Counted from the stretch's first letter, positions 1 through 9,119 are shown. The stretch: 64,000 nt of DNA from Oscillospiraceae bacterium (GCA_015066565.1 SVOB01000001.1:682001-746000); one strand, 5' to 3'. The notes: generated from the letters alone by a model not told the origin. A program made the numbers and translations.

Positions 1-841
1 TGGTGAAATACTCCTTTTTTACATCATCCATTCTGTCAATTTCATCCCATTCGGGGGCCGTCAGAACATCAGCCGCAACATTTGCGGGCAGACCGTGATG
101 GCGTATAAGGTGGTCAAACAGGTAAGTGATTACCTCGGTGTCCGTCTGCATTGTGCATTTGTAACCGAACTGCTCAATATACCTTCTGTTGGCGTCATAG
201 CTTGATATTTCGCCGTTGTGAACTATTGACCAGTCAAGAATATTGAACGGATGTGCGCCGCCCCACCAGCCGGGAGTGTTTGTCGGGAAACGGCCGTGAG
301 CCGTCCAGAGATATGCGTCATACTTGTCGAGCATATAAAATTCACCGACATCCTCGGGGTAGCCTACGGCTTTGAAGCAGCCCATATTTTTGCCCGACGA
401 AAAAATGTATGCGCCGTCGTACGCCGCATTTATTTTTGTTACGCACTGGACAACATATTCGCCCTCGTCAAGACGGGAATTCTTCATACGCACACGGTTG
501 ACTCTGCCGAAATAGCGCCAGATATCCGGACCGTTGCTGATTGACGCAACTTTTTTCGTCGGAATCCTCTCGGCAACGTCTATATTGAAATGCTTGAACA
601 GAAACTCTTCGCATTTCTGATGGGCTTCCTTGTTTTCAAAGAAGATATGAAATGCGTATTCGTCCTTGTGCTCAGGATATATTCCGTAAGCCGCAAAGCC
701 GCCTCCGAGTCCATTGGAACGGTCGTGCATGAGCGCAATCGATTTAATGATTTCAGAGCCGTTGATAAGTCCGCCCTTTCGGTCGATAATCGCCGCTATT
801 GCGCACCCGGACGGAATTCTTACCTGTCCCTCCTTTAACAT
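1..841 (-). CDS. Class II glutamine amidotransferase domain of glutamate synthase type (partial)
   Basis: The gene enters the window from the left and 280 residues are visible. It would release ammonia from glutamine for glutamate synthesis, as the separate GOGAT glutaminase subunit does in many Clostridia. The nucleophile is probably Cys13 in IPSGCAIAAI, which implies removal of a short propeptide. Typical Ntn-glutaminase segments follow: GRFPTNTPGWWGGAHPFN, HNGEISSYDANRRYIEQFG and QTDTEVITYL. The start at 841 is the only in-frame ATG ahead of the Cys. The AAAGGAGG just inside the gene has no in-frame start after it. It is divergent from glnN, which fits a nitrogen-assimilation block. The subunit assignment is inferred from motif layout and context. 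Confidence 0.8.
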   Translation of the reverse strand, partial: MLKEGQVRIPSGCAIAAIIDRKGGLINGSEIIKSIALMHDRSNGLGGGFAAYGIYPEHKDEYAFHIFFENKEAHQKCEEFLFKHFNIDVAERIPTKKVASISNGPDIWRYFGRVNRVRMKNSRLDEGEYVVQCVTKINAAYDGAYIFSSGKNMGCFKAVGYPEDVGEFYMLDKYDAYLWTAHGRFPTNTPGWWGGAHPFNILDWSIVHNGEISSYDANRRYIEQFGYKCTMQTDTEVITYLFDHLIRHHGLPANVAADVLTAPEWDEIDRMDDVKKEYFT

Positions 842-871
842 ATGCCTTCGGTCACTTCCTTAACTGATAAT

Positions 872-915
872 AAAAAAAGAGCCCGTCCCATACAGCCAAG
901 TGTATGGACGAACTC
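872..915 (-). terminator. Attenuator-like terminator in the glutaminase leader
   Basis: Read on the minus strand, GAGTTCGTCCATACA pairs with TGTATGGGACGGGCTC, with GU pairs and one bulge, and seven T residues follow directly. It lies between the promoter at 934-962 and the start codon at 841, so transcription must pass it. It is therefore a candidate transcription attenuator. No antiterminator partner was identified. Confidence 0.65.
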
Positions 916-933
916 CATTGCTCATTTGTGTGT

Positions 934-962
934 ATTATATTCCCGATTTTTTTAAAAATCAA
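934..962 (-). promoter_or_regulatory. Sigma-A promoter of the glutaminase gene
   Basis: On the minus strand there is TTGATT (957-962), a 17-base spacer and TATAAT (934-939). Transcription would begin near 927 and run through the attenuator hairpin. Confidence 0.75.
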
Positions 963-991
963 GCACAATTTAAAAATTTTTAAAAAAACAG

Positions 992-1020
992 TTGACAAAC
1001 CTTTGCTTCGGGTGTAAACT
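992..1020 (+). promoter_or_regulatory. Sigma-A promoter of glnN
   Basis: TTGACA (992-997), a 17-base spacer and TAAACT (1015-1020) predict a start near 1027. The leader before the glnN start codon would be about 218 nucleotides. The promoter is divergent from that of the glutaminase gene. Confidence 0.75.
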
Positions 1021-1030
1021 TTTTCACATA

Positions 1031-1208
1031 TTGATAGAGGCAATGGCGTCTTTGAGATTTCTCAAAGGCGCCTCTCTCATTAAAACGGAATATTAAGGCA
1101 AAGGAGTCTTTGAGCACTATTCTCAAAGACTCCTTTCTCTTTATAATAAACTTATAAAAGGCAATGGCGTCTTTGGCGATTATTTATCACCGAAGGCGCC
1201 TCTTCTCT
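1031..1208 (+). promoter_or_regulatory. Three tandem hairpins in the glnN leader
   Basis: Three units each begin with GGCAA(T/A)GG and fold into a long stem. The first, about 1038-1071, pairs GGCGTCTTTGAG with CTCAAAGGCGCC. The second, about 1101-1135, pairs AAGGAGTCTTTGAG perfectly with CTCAAAGACTCCTT. The third, about 1167-1202, pairs GGCGTCTTTGG with CCGAAGGCGCC. None has a long T tract. Their place between promoter and ribosome binding site suggests RNA-level control of GSIII, but no known riboswitch class was recognised. Confidence 0.6.
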
Positions 1209-1244
1209 TGTTTTTCAAATTTTATTATATAGGAGGATACACTT

Positions 1245-3341
1245 ATGAAAACCGTAACAGATTATTTCGGCAGCAAGGTCTTTGACGACAGAGTTATGAA
1301 ATCCATGCTCTCCGCAGAGGTTTATAATTCGCTCAAAAAGACAATTGACGAGGGCACAGAGCTTAATATAGGCGTTGCCAATGCCGTTGCAATAGCTATG
1401 AAGGATTGGGCGGTTTCACAGGGCGCAACTCATTTTACTCACTGGTTCCAGCCACTGACAGGCATTACAGCGGAAAAGCATGACAGCTTTATCGCTCCCT
1501 CTCCCGATGGCGGAGTAATAATGGAATTTTCCGGTAAGGAACTTATAAAGGGCGAGCCCGACGCATCCTCTTTCCCGTCAGGCGGTCTGAGAGCTACATT
1601 TGAAGCAAGGGGCTATACTGCATGGGACCCGACATCTTATGCGTTTATCAAAGGAAAAACGCTTTGTATTCCGACTGCCTTCTGTTCATACGGCGGTCAT
1701 GCGCTTGATAAAAAAACACCGTTGCTTCGTTCGATGGAAGCTCTCAACAAGCAGGCACTGAGAATAGTTAAGCTTTTCGGAAACGATGATGTAAAAAGAG
1801 TAGTAAGCTCCGTAGGTCCGGAACAGGAATATTTCCTTATTACCAAGGAAGTTTATGATCAGAGACCGGATTTGCGTTTTACGGGCAGGACCCTTTTCGG
1901 CGCAAAATCACCGAAGGGTCAGGAGATGGATGACCACTATTTCGGTGTTATCAAGCCGAGAGTAGCTGCATATATGGAAGAGCTTAATGATGAACTCTGG
2001 AAGCTCGGAATTCTGGCTAAAACCGAACACAACGAGGTTGCTCCCGCTCAGCATGAGCTTGCACCCATTTATACAACAACAAATATTGCCACCGACCACA
2101 ACCAGATTACAATGGAGATTATGCAAAAGGTTGCCGCAAAGCACGGACTTGTATGTCTGCTTCATGAGAAACCGTTTGCAGGCGTAAACGGAAGCGGCAA
2201 GCATAACAACTGGTCTATAGCAACCGATACGGGCATTAACCTTCTTTCTCCCGGTGAAACGCCGTATGAGAACGCTCAGTTTTTGCTTTTCCTTTGCGCT
2301 GTTATCAAGGCGGTTGACGATTATCAGGATTTGCTTCGTATTTCCGTTGCAACAGCCGGCAACGACCACAGACTCGGTGCTAACGAAGCTCCGCCTGCAG
2401 TTGTTTCGATTTTCCTCGGCGATGAATTAAACGCCGTAATGGAAGCTATCGAAAAGGACAAACCCTATAAATCGGCTAAAAAGACTCAGATGAAGCTCGG
2501 TGTCGATGTTCTGCCGAAATTCAACCGAGACAACACGGACAGAAACAGAACGTCGCCGTTCGCATTTACGGGCAACAAGTTTGAATTCCGTATGCTTGGC
2601 TCGTCGAACTCTATTGCCTGCGCAAATATTATGCTTAACAGCGCTGTTGCGGAGTCCCTGAAGATTTATGCCGACAGACTTGAGGGCGCAGAGGATTTTG
2701 AAACGGCTCTTCATGAAATGATTAAAAAGACTATTAAAGACCACAAGAGAATCATTTTCAACGGCAACGGCTATGACGAGAGCTGGATTAAAGAAGCAAC
2801 CGAAAAAAGAGGACTTCTCAACTACCGTACAACTGCGGATGCCATTCCTCATCTGCTCGACAAAAAGAATGTCGATATGCTCACCTCCCAGGGCGTGTTT
2901 ACCGAAGCGGAAATCAAGTCAAGATATGAAATTACGCTTGAAAACTATGTCAAGTCGGTAATCATTGAGGCGAATACTATGGTAACTATGGCTAAGACGG
3001 AAATTGCGCCCGCAGTTGAAGCTTACAGTGCAGAAATCGCATCATCCGCAGCTGTCAAAAAAGCTCTTGACAGCAGTATCGCCTGCACATACGAAACTAA
3101 TCTTGTCAGAAAGCTTTCCGTTCTCACCGATACAATCTACGAAAAAGCTGACGAGCTTGAAGATGCGGTTTGCGCTATTGATGACGGCGCCGAAATCAGC
3201 AAGCAGGCATACGCAATCCGTGACAGCGTGATTGCAAGGATGGAAGAGCTGCGTGCTGCGAGCGACGAGGCAGAAACGCTGACCTCAAAGAAATACTGGC
3301 CTTACCCGACTTACGGCGATATACTTTTCAGCGTTAAATAA
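1245..3341 (+). CDS. glnN: Glutamine synthetase type III
   Basis: This ATP-dependent enzyme makes glutamine from glutamate and ammonia in the cytoplasm. At 698 residues it has the length typical of the GSIII family, well above GSI. Visible signatures are GPEQEYFL near residue 190, [17 protein letters not shown] near 306, [15 protein letters not shown] near 427, and the C-terminal family ending [12 protein letters not shown]. The start follows AGGAGG at good spacing. amtB-glnB lies 23 bases downstream and is probably co-transcribed, so ammonium uptake and assimilation are linked. Control is likely through the triple-hairpin leader. Confidence 0.95.
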   Translation: MKTVTDYFGSKVFDDRVMKSMLSAEVYNSLKKTIDEGTELNIGVANAVAIAMKDWAVSQGATHFTHWFQPLTGITAEKHDSFIAPSPDGGVIMEFSGKELIKGEPDASSFPSGGLRATFEARGYTAWDPTSYAFIKGKTLCIPTAFCSYGGHALDKKTPLLRSMEALNKQALRIVKLFGNDDVKRVVSSVGPEQEYFLITKEVYDQRPDLRFTGRTLFGAKSPKGQEMDDHYFGVIKPRVAAYMEELNDELWKLGILAKTEHNEVAPAQHELAPIYTTTNIATDHNQITMEIMQKVAAKHGLVCLLHEKPFAGVNGSGKHNNWSIATDTGINLLSPGETPYENAQFLLFLCAVIKAVDDYQDLLRISVATAGNDHRLGANEAPPAVVSIFLGDELNAVMEAIEKDKPYKSAKKTQMKLGVDVLPKFNRDNTDRNRTSPFAFTGNKFEFRMLGSSNSIACANIMLNSAVAESLKIYADRLEGAEDFETALHEMIKKTIKDHKRIIFNGNGYDESWIKEATEKRGLLNYRTTADAIPHLLDKKNVDMLTSQGVFTEAEIKSRYEITLENYVKSVIIEANTMVTMAKTEIAPAVEAYSAEIASSAAVKKALDSSIACTYETNLVRKLSVLTDTIYEKADELEDAVCAIDDGAEISKQAYAIRDSVIARMEELRAASDEAETLTSKKYWPYPTYGDILFSVK

Positions 3342-3364
3342 CCGAAGAAAGGACTTGATTTTAT

Positions 3365-5119
3365 ATGGCTATAGAAGAAATAACCAAACTTATACAGGAA
3401 ACCGCAACAAAAGAGGTATTCGGCGTCTGGTTTTTAATCGGCGCAGCGCTGGTTTTCTTTATGCAGGCAGGCTTTGCAATGGTTGAAACCGGATTTACAA
3501 GAGCAAAGAATGCGGGAAATATCATAATGAAAAATCTTATGGATTTCTGCATAGGCACGGTTGTATTCGTAGCTTTGGGCTTCAGCCTTATGATGGCGGA
3601 GGATTATGTTCTCGGATTCATCGGTGTTCCGAATCTTAAAATTCTTACAGACTTCGGTTCATTCCTTGAAAACGGCAATGCTCCTTCATTCGTGTTTAAT
3701 CTTGTTTTCTGTGCAACTGCCGCCACAATAGTTTCCGGTTCAATGGCAGAGAGAACAAAATTTGCTTCATACTGTATTTATTCTGCAGTTATCTCACTTT
3801 TTGTCTATCCCGTCGAAGCGGGCTGGGTATGGAATTCTCAGGGCTGGCTTGCTCAACTCGGTTTCCACGATTTCGCAGGCTCGGCGGCTATTCACTCGGT
3901 CGGCGGCATCACCGCCCTTATCGGGGCAATAATGGTTGGTCCGAGACTTGGCAAATATCAAAGAGATAAACAGAACAAGGTCTCGAAGGTCAACGCAATT
4001 CCCGGACATTCCATTACGCTCGGCGCACTCGGCTGTTTTATACTCTGGTTCGGCTGGTACGGATTTAACGGAGCGGCGGCATGGGACAGCAAATCGCTTG
4101 CGTCAATTTTTGTTACAACTACAATAGCTCCCGCAGTTGCGACAGTTACTACAATGATATTTACATGGATTAAAAACGGAAAGCCCGATGTTTCGATGTG
4201 TATCAACGGTTCGCTTGCAGGACTGGTTGGAATAACGGCAGGGTGCGACGCTCTTGACGCTTTCGGTTCGGTAGTCGTCGGTATCGTTTCGGGTATTTTG
4301 GTAGTAGTTATCGTTGAATTACTGGATTTGAAATGCCACATTGACGATCCCGTCGGCGCAGTAGGAGTACATTTTGCAAACGGCGTATGGGGAACAATAG
4401 CGGTAGGTTTGCTTGCAAATCCGGCAGCGCCTGCAGGACTTGAAGGTCTGTTCTACACGGGTAAATTCAGACTCCTGGGAATACAGTCGTTAGGTATAGT
4501 TTGTATTCTTGCGTGGACAGCTCTTATGATGACACTGACCTTTGCGGTTATTAAGAAAACAGTTGGATTAAGGGTGTCACAGGAGGAGGAAATCAAGGGG
4601 CTTGACAAGACCGAGCACGGACTTCCGAGCGCCTATGCAGATTTCTTGCCGGCAGTTGAAAGCATTGACTACGGTTATGAAAATGCCACGGCAGTTCCCG
4701 GTGATGTTCCCGTTGCGGAAGCTATACCGGTAAAGAAAGTTCCGGCATTTGACGAGACAACGCCTAAGTTTACAAAGGTTGAAATCATTTGTAAGGAGTC
4801 ACGCTTTGAAGCTCTCAAGACTGCTATGATTGACATAGGAATCGCCGGTATGACTGTTTCACATGTTCTCGGCTGCGGTTGGCAGAAGGGAACACCCGAA
4901 TATTACAGAGGCGTTCAGGTTGAGGCAAGTCTTTTACCTAAGGTTCAGGTTGATATTGTAGTCAGCAAAATTCCCGTTAGAACTGTTATTGAAACCGCCA
5001 AGAAGGTACTTTATACCGGAAACATCGGAGACGGAAAGATATTTGTCTATGATGTTGAAAATGTAGTTAAGGTTCGTACGGGCGAGGAGGGCTATGACGC
5101 CCTTCAGGATGTAGAATAA
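3365..5119 (+). CDS. amtB: Ammonium transporter AmtB fused to a C-terminal PII domain
   Basis: Residues 1 to about 400 form an Amt channel with about eleven hydrophobic segments. It carries both conserved pore histidine contexts (DFAGSAAIHSVGG and VGAVGVHFANGVWG). From about residue 470 a full PII domain follows, starting KVEIICKESRFEALKTAM and ending in the GDGKIFVYDVENVVKVRTGE strand. PII normally binds AmtB from the cytoplasm to gate ammonium flux, so here sensor and channel are one chain. The T-loop reads YYRGVQVEASLLPKV, so the position of the uridylylated Tyr51 of E. coli GlnK is Val. Control by uridylylation is therefore unlikely; ATP/ADP/2-oxoglutarate binding is still possible. Confidence 0.93.
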   Translation: MAIEEITKLIQETATKEVFGVWFLIGAALVFFMQAGFAMVETGFTRAKNAGNIIMKNLMDFCIGTVVFVALGFSLMMAEDYVLGFIGVPNLKILTDFGSFLENGNAPSFVFNLVFCATAATIVSGSMAERTKFASYCIYSAVISLFVYPVEAGWVWNSQGWLAQLGFHDFAGSAAIHSVGGITALIGAIMVGPRLGKYQRDKQNKVSKVNAIPGHSITLGALGCFILWFGWYGFNGAAAWDSKSLASIFVTTTIAPAVATVTTMIFTWIKNGKPDVSMCINGSLAGLVGITAGCDALDAFGSVVVGIVSGILVVVIVELLDLKCHIDDPVGAVGVHFANGVWGTIAVGLLANPAAPAGLEGLFYTGKFRLLGIQSLGIVCILAWTALMMTLTFAVIKKTVGLRVSQEEEIKGLDKTEHGLPSAYADFLPAVESIDYGYENATAVPGDVPVAEAIPVKKVPAFDETTPKFTKVEIICKESRFEALKTAMIDIGIAGMTVSHVLGCGWQKGTPEYYRGVQVEASLLPKVQVDIVVSKIPVRTVIETAKKVLYTGNIGDGKIFVYDVENVVKVRTGEEGYDALQDVE

Positions 5120-5135
5120 TAAACTTAAATTAAAT

Positions 5136-5380
5136 GCGTTTGAGAAAAGAGAAGTATTTCGGAACACCGTTTTCAGAAAGCACGGAATTGATGTGAGCCG
5201 TGTAACAGGCGCCGAAGGAATAACACTTTTCAAGCAGCAATCCGAAAGCAAAAGCAAGTAGGTGCGCCGTAGGTTGTGCGTTAAACGGCAAGCTCTGTCA
5301 GGAGCGTTAAAAGAGAAAAATGCAGGTGGCACCGCGATTACAGCATCGCCCTGTTATAGGCTGGATTACTTTAAGGAGGT
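5136..5380 (+). promoter_or_regulatory. T-box riboswitch, asparagine specifier
   Basis: The leader between amtB and asnB has T-box landmarks in order: a GAGAAAAGAG-like stem I start, CAGAAAGCACGG, GTGAGCCGTG, then GGAAT-AAC-ACTT with AAC as specifier codon (5222-5224). The T-box core GGTGGCACCGCG lies at 5325-5336. The UGGC bulge (5327-5330) would pair with an uncharged tRNA ending GCCA, which fits tRNA-Asn. The stem CAGG/CCTG closes the antiterminator-like fold. I see no intrinsic terminator after it, so it may act on the ribosome binding site AAGGAGG at 5373-5379. Confidence 0.85.
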
Positions 5381-5387
5381 AAATCTT

Positions 5388-6971
5388 ATGTGTTCTATTA
5401 TGGGTTACTGTTCAGACGGTGCCTCTTTTGATTTGTTCAAAAAAGGATTTGAAAAGACAAAGTCAAGAGGACCCGATGACAGCCGTATTATTGATACGGG
5501 AAAAGGACTTTTAGGTTTTCACCGTCTTGCGATTATGGGGCTTCACGACGAAGGCATGCAACCGTTTGAGCTTGACGGCAGCTATGTTGTATGCAACGGC
5601 GAGCTTTATGGATTTCAAAAGGAAAAGAATGAGCTTATAAAAAAAGGCTATACCTTTAAAAGCGACAGCGACTGTGAAATCCTGCTGCCTATGTACCGTG
5701 AATACGGAGTAAAAATGTTCAAAAGAATGGATGCTGAGTTTGCACTGATTATCTATGACGGCAAAGAAGGCGAATATATAGCCGCAAGGGATCCCATAGG
5801 CATCCGTCCGCTTTATTACGGCTATGACAGTAGTGGCCATATAGTTTTTGCCAGCGAAGCCAAAAACCTTATCGGAATTGTCGGAAAAATATTTCCGTTT
5901 CCGCCCGGACATTATTATAAAGGCGGCGAGTTTGTCTGCTATAACGATATAACCCGTGTTGACGGTGTTTGTTACGATGATGTTGAAACAGCATGCAAAA
6001 ACATCCGTGAAAAGCTCATAGCAGGAGTTGAAAAACGGCTTGTTTCGGACGCAAAGGTAGGATTTCTTCTCTCGGGCGGGCTTGATTCTTCACTCGTTTG
6101 CGCAATAGCGGCTAAAAAAGAGCAAAAGCCGATTAAGACATTTGCAATAGGTATGAGCGAGGATGCCATAGACCTGAAATATGCAAGACAGGTTGCAGAT
6201 TACATAGGCAGCGATCACAAGGAGATTTTAATGACTCCCGATGAAGTTATCTCTTCACTTGAGAATGTTATAAAGATTCTCGGGACCTTTGATATTACAA
6301 CAATCCGTGCGAGTATGGGTATGTATCTTGTTTGCAAGGCGATTCACGAAACAACGGATATCCGTGTGCTTCTTACGGGTGAAATTTCCGATGAGCTTTT
6401 CGGCTACAAATATACCGATTTTGCTCCCTCGGCAAAGGAGTTTCAGCTTGAAGCAGAGAAGCGTCTCGGGGAACTTCATATGTATGATGTCCTGCGTGCA
6501 GACCGATGTATTTCGGTAAACTCTCTTGAGGCGAGAGTGCCGTTCGGCGACCTTGATTTCGTCGATTATGTAATGGCTCTCGATCCCGAAATCAAAATGA
6601 ATACCTACGGCAAAGGCAAGTACCTGCTTCGTCACGCCTTCGAGGGAATAGGTTATCTTCCCGACGAAATTTTATGGCGTGAAAAAGCGGCGTTCTCTGA
6701 TGCAGTCGGTCATTCGATGGTCGATTATCTGAAAGAATACGCCCAAACCGTTTATACGGACGAACAGTTCAAAGAGGGCTGTGAAAAATACAGCCACGCA
6801 AAACCGTTCACAAAGGAGTCTCTGCTTTACAGAGATATTTTTGAAAAGTATTATCCCGGCCAGTCGCAGATGATAGTTGATTTCTGGATGCCCAACAAAT
6901 CCTGGGAGGGCTGCGATGTCAACGACCCGTCGGCAAGAGTACTTTCAAACTACGGCGACAGCGGAAAATGA
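5388..6971 (+). CDS. asnB: Asparagine synthase, glutamine-hydrolysing
   Basis: The enzyme makes asparagine from aspartate, ATP and glutamine. The ATG at 5388 is chosen because it follows TTAAGGAGG and makes Cys2 the amidotransferase nucleophile (MCSIMGYCSDG). The protein is 527 residues. An N-terminal glutaminase domain (about 1-200, with RGPDDS and CNGELYG) precedes a synthetase domain with the PP-loop SGGLDSSLV near residue 225. An upstream in-frame ATG at 5262 falls inside the T-box RNA and is rejected. Asn tRNA charging most likely sets expression through the T-box. Confidence 0.93.
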   Translation: MCSIMGYCSDGASFDLFKKGFEKTKSRGPDDSRIIDTGKGLLGFHRLAIMGLHDEGMQPFELDGSYVVCNGELYGFQKEKNELIKKGYTFKSDSDCEILLPMYREYGVKMFKRMDAEFALIIYDGKEGEYIAARDPIGIRPLYYGYDSSGHIVFASEAKNLIGIVGKIFPFPPGHYYKGGEFVCYNDITRVDGVCYDDVETACKNIREKLIAGVEKRLVSDAKVGFLLSGGLDSSLVCAIAAKKEQKPIKTFAIGMSEDAIDLKYARQVADYIGSDHKEILMTPDEVISSLENVIKILGTFDITTIRASMGMYLVCKAIHETTDIRVLLTGEISDELFGYKYTDFAPSAKEFQLEAEKRLGELHMYDVLRADRCISVNSLEARVPFGDLDFVDYVMALDPEIKMNTYGKGKYLLRHAFEGIGYLPDEILWREKAAFSDAVGHSMVDYLKEYAQTVYTDEQFKEGCEKYSHAKPFTKESLLYRDIFEKYYPGQSQMIVDFWMPNKSWEGCDVNDPSARVLSNYGDSGK

Positions 6972-6976
6972 ATTGT

Positions 6977-7015
6977 ACAGACTGTACTCGAACGATGTGT
7001 GCAGTCTGTTTTTTT
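6977..7015 (+). terminator. Terminator of asnB
   Basis: ACAGACTG pairs with CAGTCTGT, followed by T7. Confidence 0.8.
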
Positions 7016-7040
7016 AAAATATGCAATTACTTTTCTTGAC

Positions 7041-7216
7041 AAGTTTAATCTGCAGGATTGACGGCGAAAGTGCAACTTAATACAATCAAATACAACAGAA
7101 AAAGCAGGATTGAAAGTGATTTCAATCCTGCTTTTTGGTGCGAGAGTGGGGTATGCTTATCCCCTCTCGCCTACTGTTTACAGCGGTTGTTAAGTTTTTG
7201 TTTGATTGGCGGTTGA
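7041..7216. repeat. Integration-site-like repeat, copy at the left edge of the island
   Basis: A 17-bp perfect hairpin (7099-7136) with A and T runs on both sides is followed by the palindrome GCGAGAG...CTCTCGC (7140-7170). A conserved tail then begins ACTGTTTACAGCGGTTGTTAAG. The first part recurs at 25514-25625. The palindrome and tail recur at 16964-17050 and 25768-25855. The acceptor-stem sequence GCGAGAG matches tRNA-Leu at 32.3 kb. I read it as an old attachment-site copy. Confidence 0.6.
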
Positions 7217-7219
7217 GGT

Positions 7220-7468
7220 TCAGCATCTTTTCAACTCAACAATCTCTACATTTCCCATCAATACCTCGGAATACTGCACGGTATAACGCTTGAGAATGTC
7301 AATTTCATCCGACTCAATCTGAAAGATGTGCGAATAAACACCCGTGATGGTTGCAGGCGTATTTGTAAGCGTTACACTCGGATGCTTAATAGTCATATTC
7401 AGGTGAATATGCGGATTTGTTTCGTAGAGCTTTCTAATTTCCGCTCTGACTTTTTCCATTTCATTCAT
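7220..7468 (-). CDS. Veg-like small protein (DUF1021-like)
   Basis: This is an 82-residue protein of uncertain function. The segment GVYSHIFQIESD followed by YTVQYSEVL and VEIVEL resembles the C-terminal half of Veg (pattern G.Y..iF.v ... Y.dVL...vel), a small cytoplasmic Bacillota protein. Its start overlaps the stop of the MATE gene by four bases (ATGA), so translation is probably coupled. The family match is from memory of the pattern and is moderate. Confidence 0.5.
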   Translation of the reverse strand: MNEMEKVRAEIRKLYETNPHIHLNMTIKHPSVTLTNTPATITGVYSHIFQIESDEIDILKRYTVQYSEVLMGNVEIVELKRC

Positions 7469-8901
7469 ACTTTTTCTCCTTTAATATTTCCGTTCAATTC
7501 GGAATAGACGTTTTTAATAATTATAGCGGCTATGATGAATGTCAGAATGTCCGACAAGGGCATTGAATATAGCACTCCGTCGAGCCCGAAGAAAAGCGGA
7601 AGCAACAATGCAAATCCGACGCCGAGCACAATTTCCCTGACCATTGACAGAAATGTAGATGACATTGCCTTTCCCATTGCCTGAAGGAAGATAAAGCACG
7701 CCTTGTTGACGCAGGCGCAAACTATCATACATAAGTAAATTCTGAACGCCTTAACGGCAAAATCCGTATAGTAAGCGCTTTCATTTGCCGCACCGAAAAA
7801 GCCGATAAGCTGTTTCGGGAAAAACTCGACTATTATAAGCGCAACAGTTCCGACAGCGGCTTCTGCGACAAGCAGGCGTGTAAACAACTCTTTTACACGC
7901 CTGTTCTTCTTTGCACCCATATTGTAGCCGACTACGGGTATGCAGCCTGCCGCCATTCCGACTACGATTGAAATTACTATCTGGAAGAATTTCATCACTA
8001 TTCCTACCACAGCCATAGGTATCTGCGCATATTGCTCCTGTGAGAAAACCGAATCCAGCGCACCGTATTTGCGTATCATATTGTTTATTGCAGCCATAGC
8101 GGCGACAAGTGAAATCTGCGACAGAAAGCTCGTTATGCCGAGAACGAGAGTTCTCTTGCAAACTGAAAAATCGAGCTTGAAGTCGCTCTTATGCGGCTTT
8201 ACGAGCTTCATATTGCAAAGATACCAAATTCCAAGTAAAGCTGTAACCACCTGACCGAGCACCGTTGCGACTGCGGCGCCCATCATTCCCCATCTGAATA
8301 CAAAAATGAATACGGGGTCGAGGATTATATTGATTACCGCTCCGACAAGCGTTGATGCCATAGCAAATCTCGGACTGCCGTCTGAACGGATAATCGGATT
8401 CATTGCCTGACCGAACATATAAAAGGGAATTCCAAGCGTTATATAAAAGAAATACTCCTTTGAATAACTAAATGTTTCGGCGTTGACCGTGCCGCCGAAA
8501 ACGGTGATAATTCCGTCCGAAAATATAATATATACAGCGCTCAGCAGAATGCTTGAAACGATAATCATTATTACCGAATTGCCTACGCTTTTCCTTGCGG
8601 CTTCGGGCTTCTTTTTACCGAGATTAAGACTTACAAACGCACAGCAGCCGTCACCTATCATAACGGCGACTGCAAGCGCAATTACCGTTAGCGGAAACAC
8701 AACCGTGTTAGCCGCATTTCCGTATGAGCCAAGATATGAAGCATTAGCTATAAATATCTGATCGACAATGTTGTAAAGAGCACCGACCAGCAGGGAGATG
8801 ATGCACGGAACGGCGTATTTTCGCATAAGCGTTCCTACCTTTTCCTCCCCGAGAAGCTGATGCGCTTTTTCATTGGAATCTGTTTTGTTTTCTGTTGACA
8901 T
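7465..8901 (-). CDS. MATE family multidrug efflux transporter
   Basis: A 478-residue inner-membrane antiporter of the MATE/NorM-DinF type, with about twelve hydrophobic segments in two similar halves. The N-terminus reads LLGEEKVGTLMRKYAVPCIISLLVGALYN in two blocks typical of this family. Substrates are probably cationic drugs or metabolites. The ATG at 8901 follows GGAGG at ideal spacing; an upstream in-frame start at 8997 lies beyond the leader hairpin and is not used here. A terminator-like hairpin sits just before the ribosome binding site, so attenuation is possible. The Veg-like gene is coupled downstream. Confidence 0.88.
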   Translation of the reverse strand: MSTENKTDSNEKAHQLLGEEKVGTLMRKYAVPCIISLLVGALYNIVDQIFIANASYLGSYGNAANTVVFPLTVIALAVAVMIGDGCCAFVSLNLGKKKPEAARKSVGNSVIMIIVSSILLSAVYIIFSDGIITVFGGTVNAETFSYSKEYFFYITLGIPFYMFGQAMNPIIRSDGSPRFAMASTLVGAVINIILDPVFIFVFRWGMMGAAVATVLGQVVTALLGIWYLCNMKLVKPHKSDFKLDFSVCKRTLVLGITSFLSQISLVAAMAAINNMIRKYGALDSVFSQEQYAQIPMAVVGIVMKFFQIVISIVVGMAAGCIPVVGYNMGAKKNRRVKELFTRLLVAEAAVGTVALIIVEFFPKQLIGFFGAANESAYYTDFAVKAFRIYLCMIVCACVNKACFIFLQAMGKAMSSTFLSMVREIVLGVGFALLLPLFFGLDGVLYSMPLSDILTFIIAAIIIKNVYSELNGNIKGEKV

Positions 8902-8916
8902 AAATACCTCCTGAAA

Positions 8917-8950
8917 ATAAAAAAGCGTAAGCCCAACCGGACTTACGCTT
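8917..8950 (-). terminator. Attenuator-like hairpin in the MATE leader
   Basis: On the minus strand AAGCGTAAG pairs with CTTACGCTT and a run of T follows. The GGAGG of the MATE gene comes a few bases later, so this is a hairpin in the leader and not a terminator of an upstream gene. No upstream gene on this strand ends nearby. Confidence 0.6.
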
Positions 8951-9051
8951 TCGCTACTCGTTAAACATATTTTAACACGGATTTTTGATTTTTTCAAATG
9001 TTTTTTCTGCCTAAACTCATAAAATAAAGTGAAATTGTTGTCGGTAGCTTG

Positions 9052-9086
9052 ACCTACACCACCAAGCCGACCTTTGTCAGATAACG
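9052..9086 (-). pseudogene. Decayed 3' end of the island integrase
   Basis: On the plus strand the segment reads CACCAAGCCGACCTTTGTC then AGATAAC. It matches the end of the intact integrase at 25861-25895, which encodes a YLTEVGLAV-type C-terminus. Nothing else of the gene is left here. Confidence 0.45.
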
Positions 9087-9119
9087 GTTGGATTCATCAT
9101 TGCCGACAAACAAGAAACC

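Noticed and set aside
1024-1208. ANTAR-protein target in the glnN leader
   Set aside because: Loops are of about 4, 7 and 14 bases, without the paired hexaloops with A1 and G4 expected for ANTAR sites.
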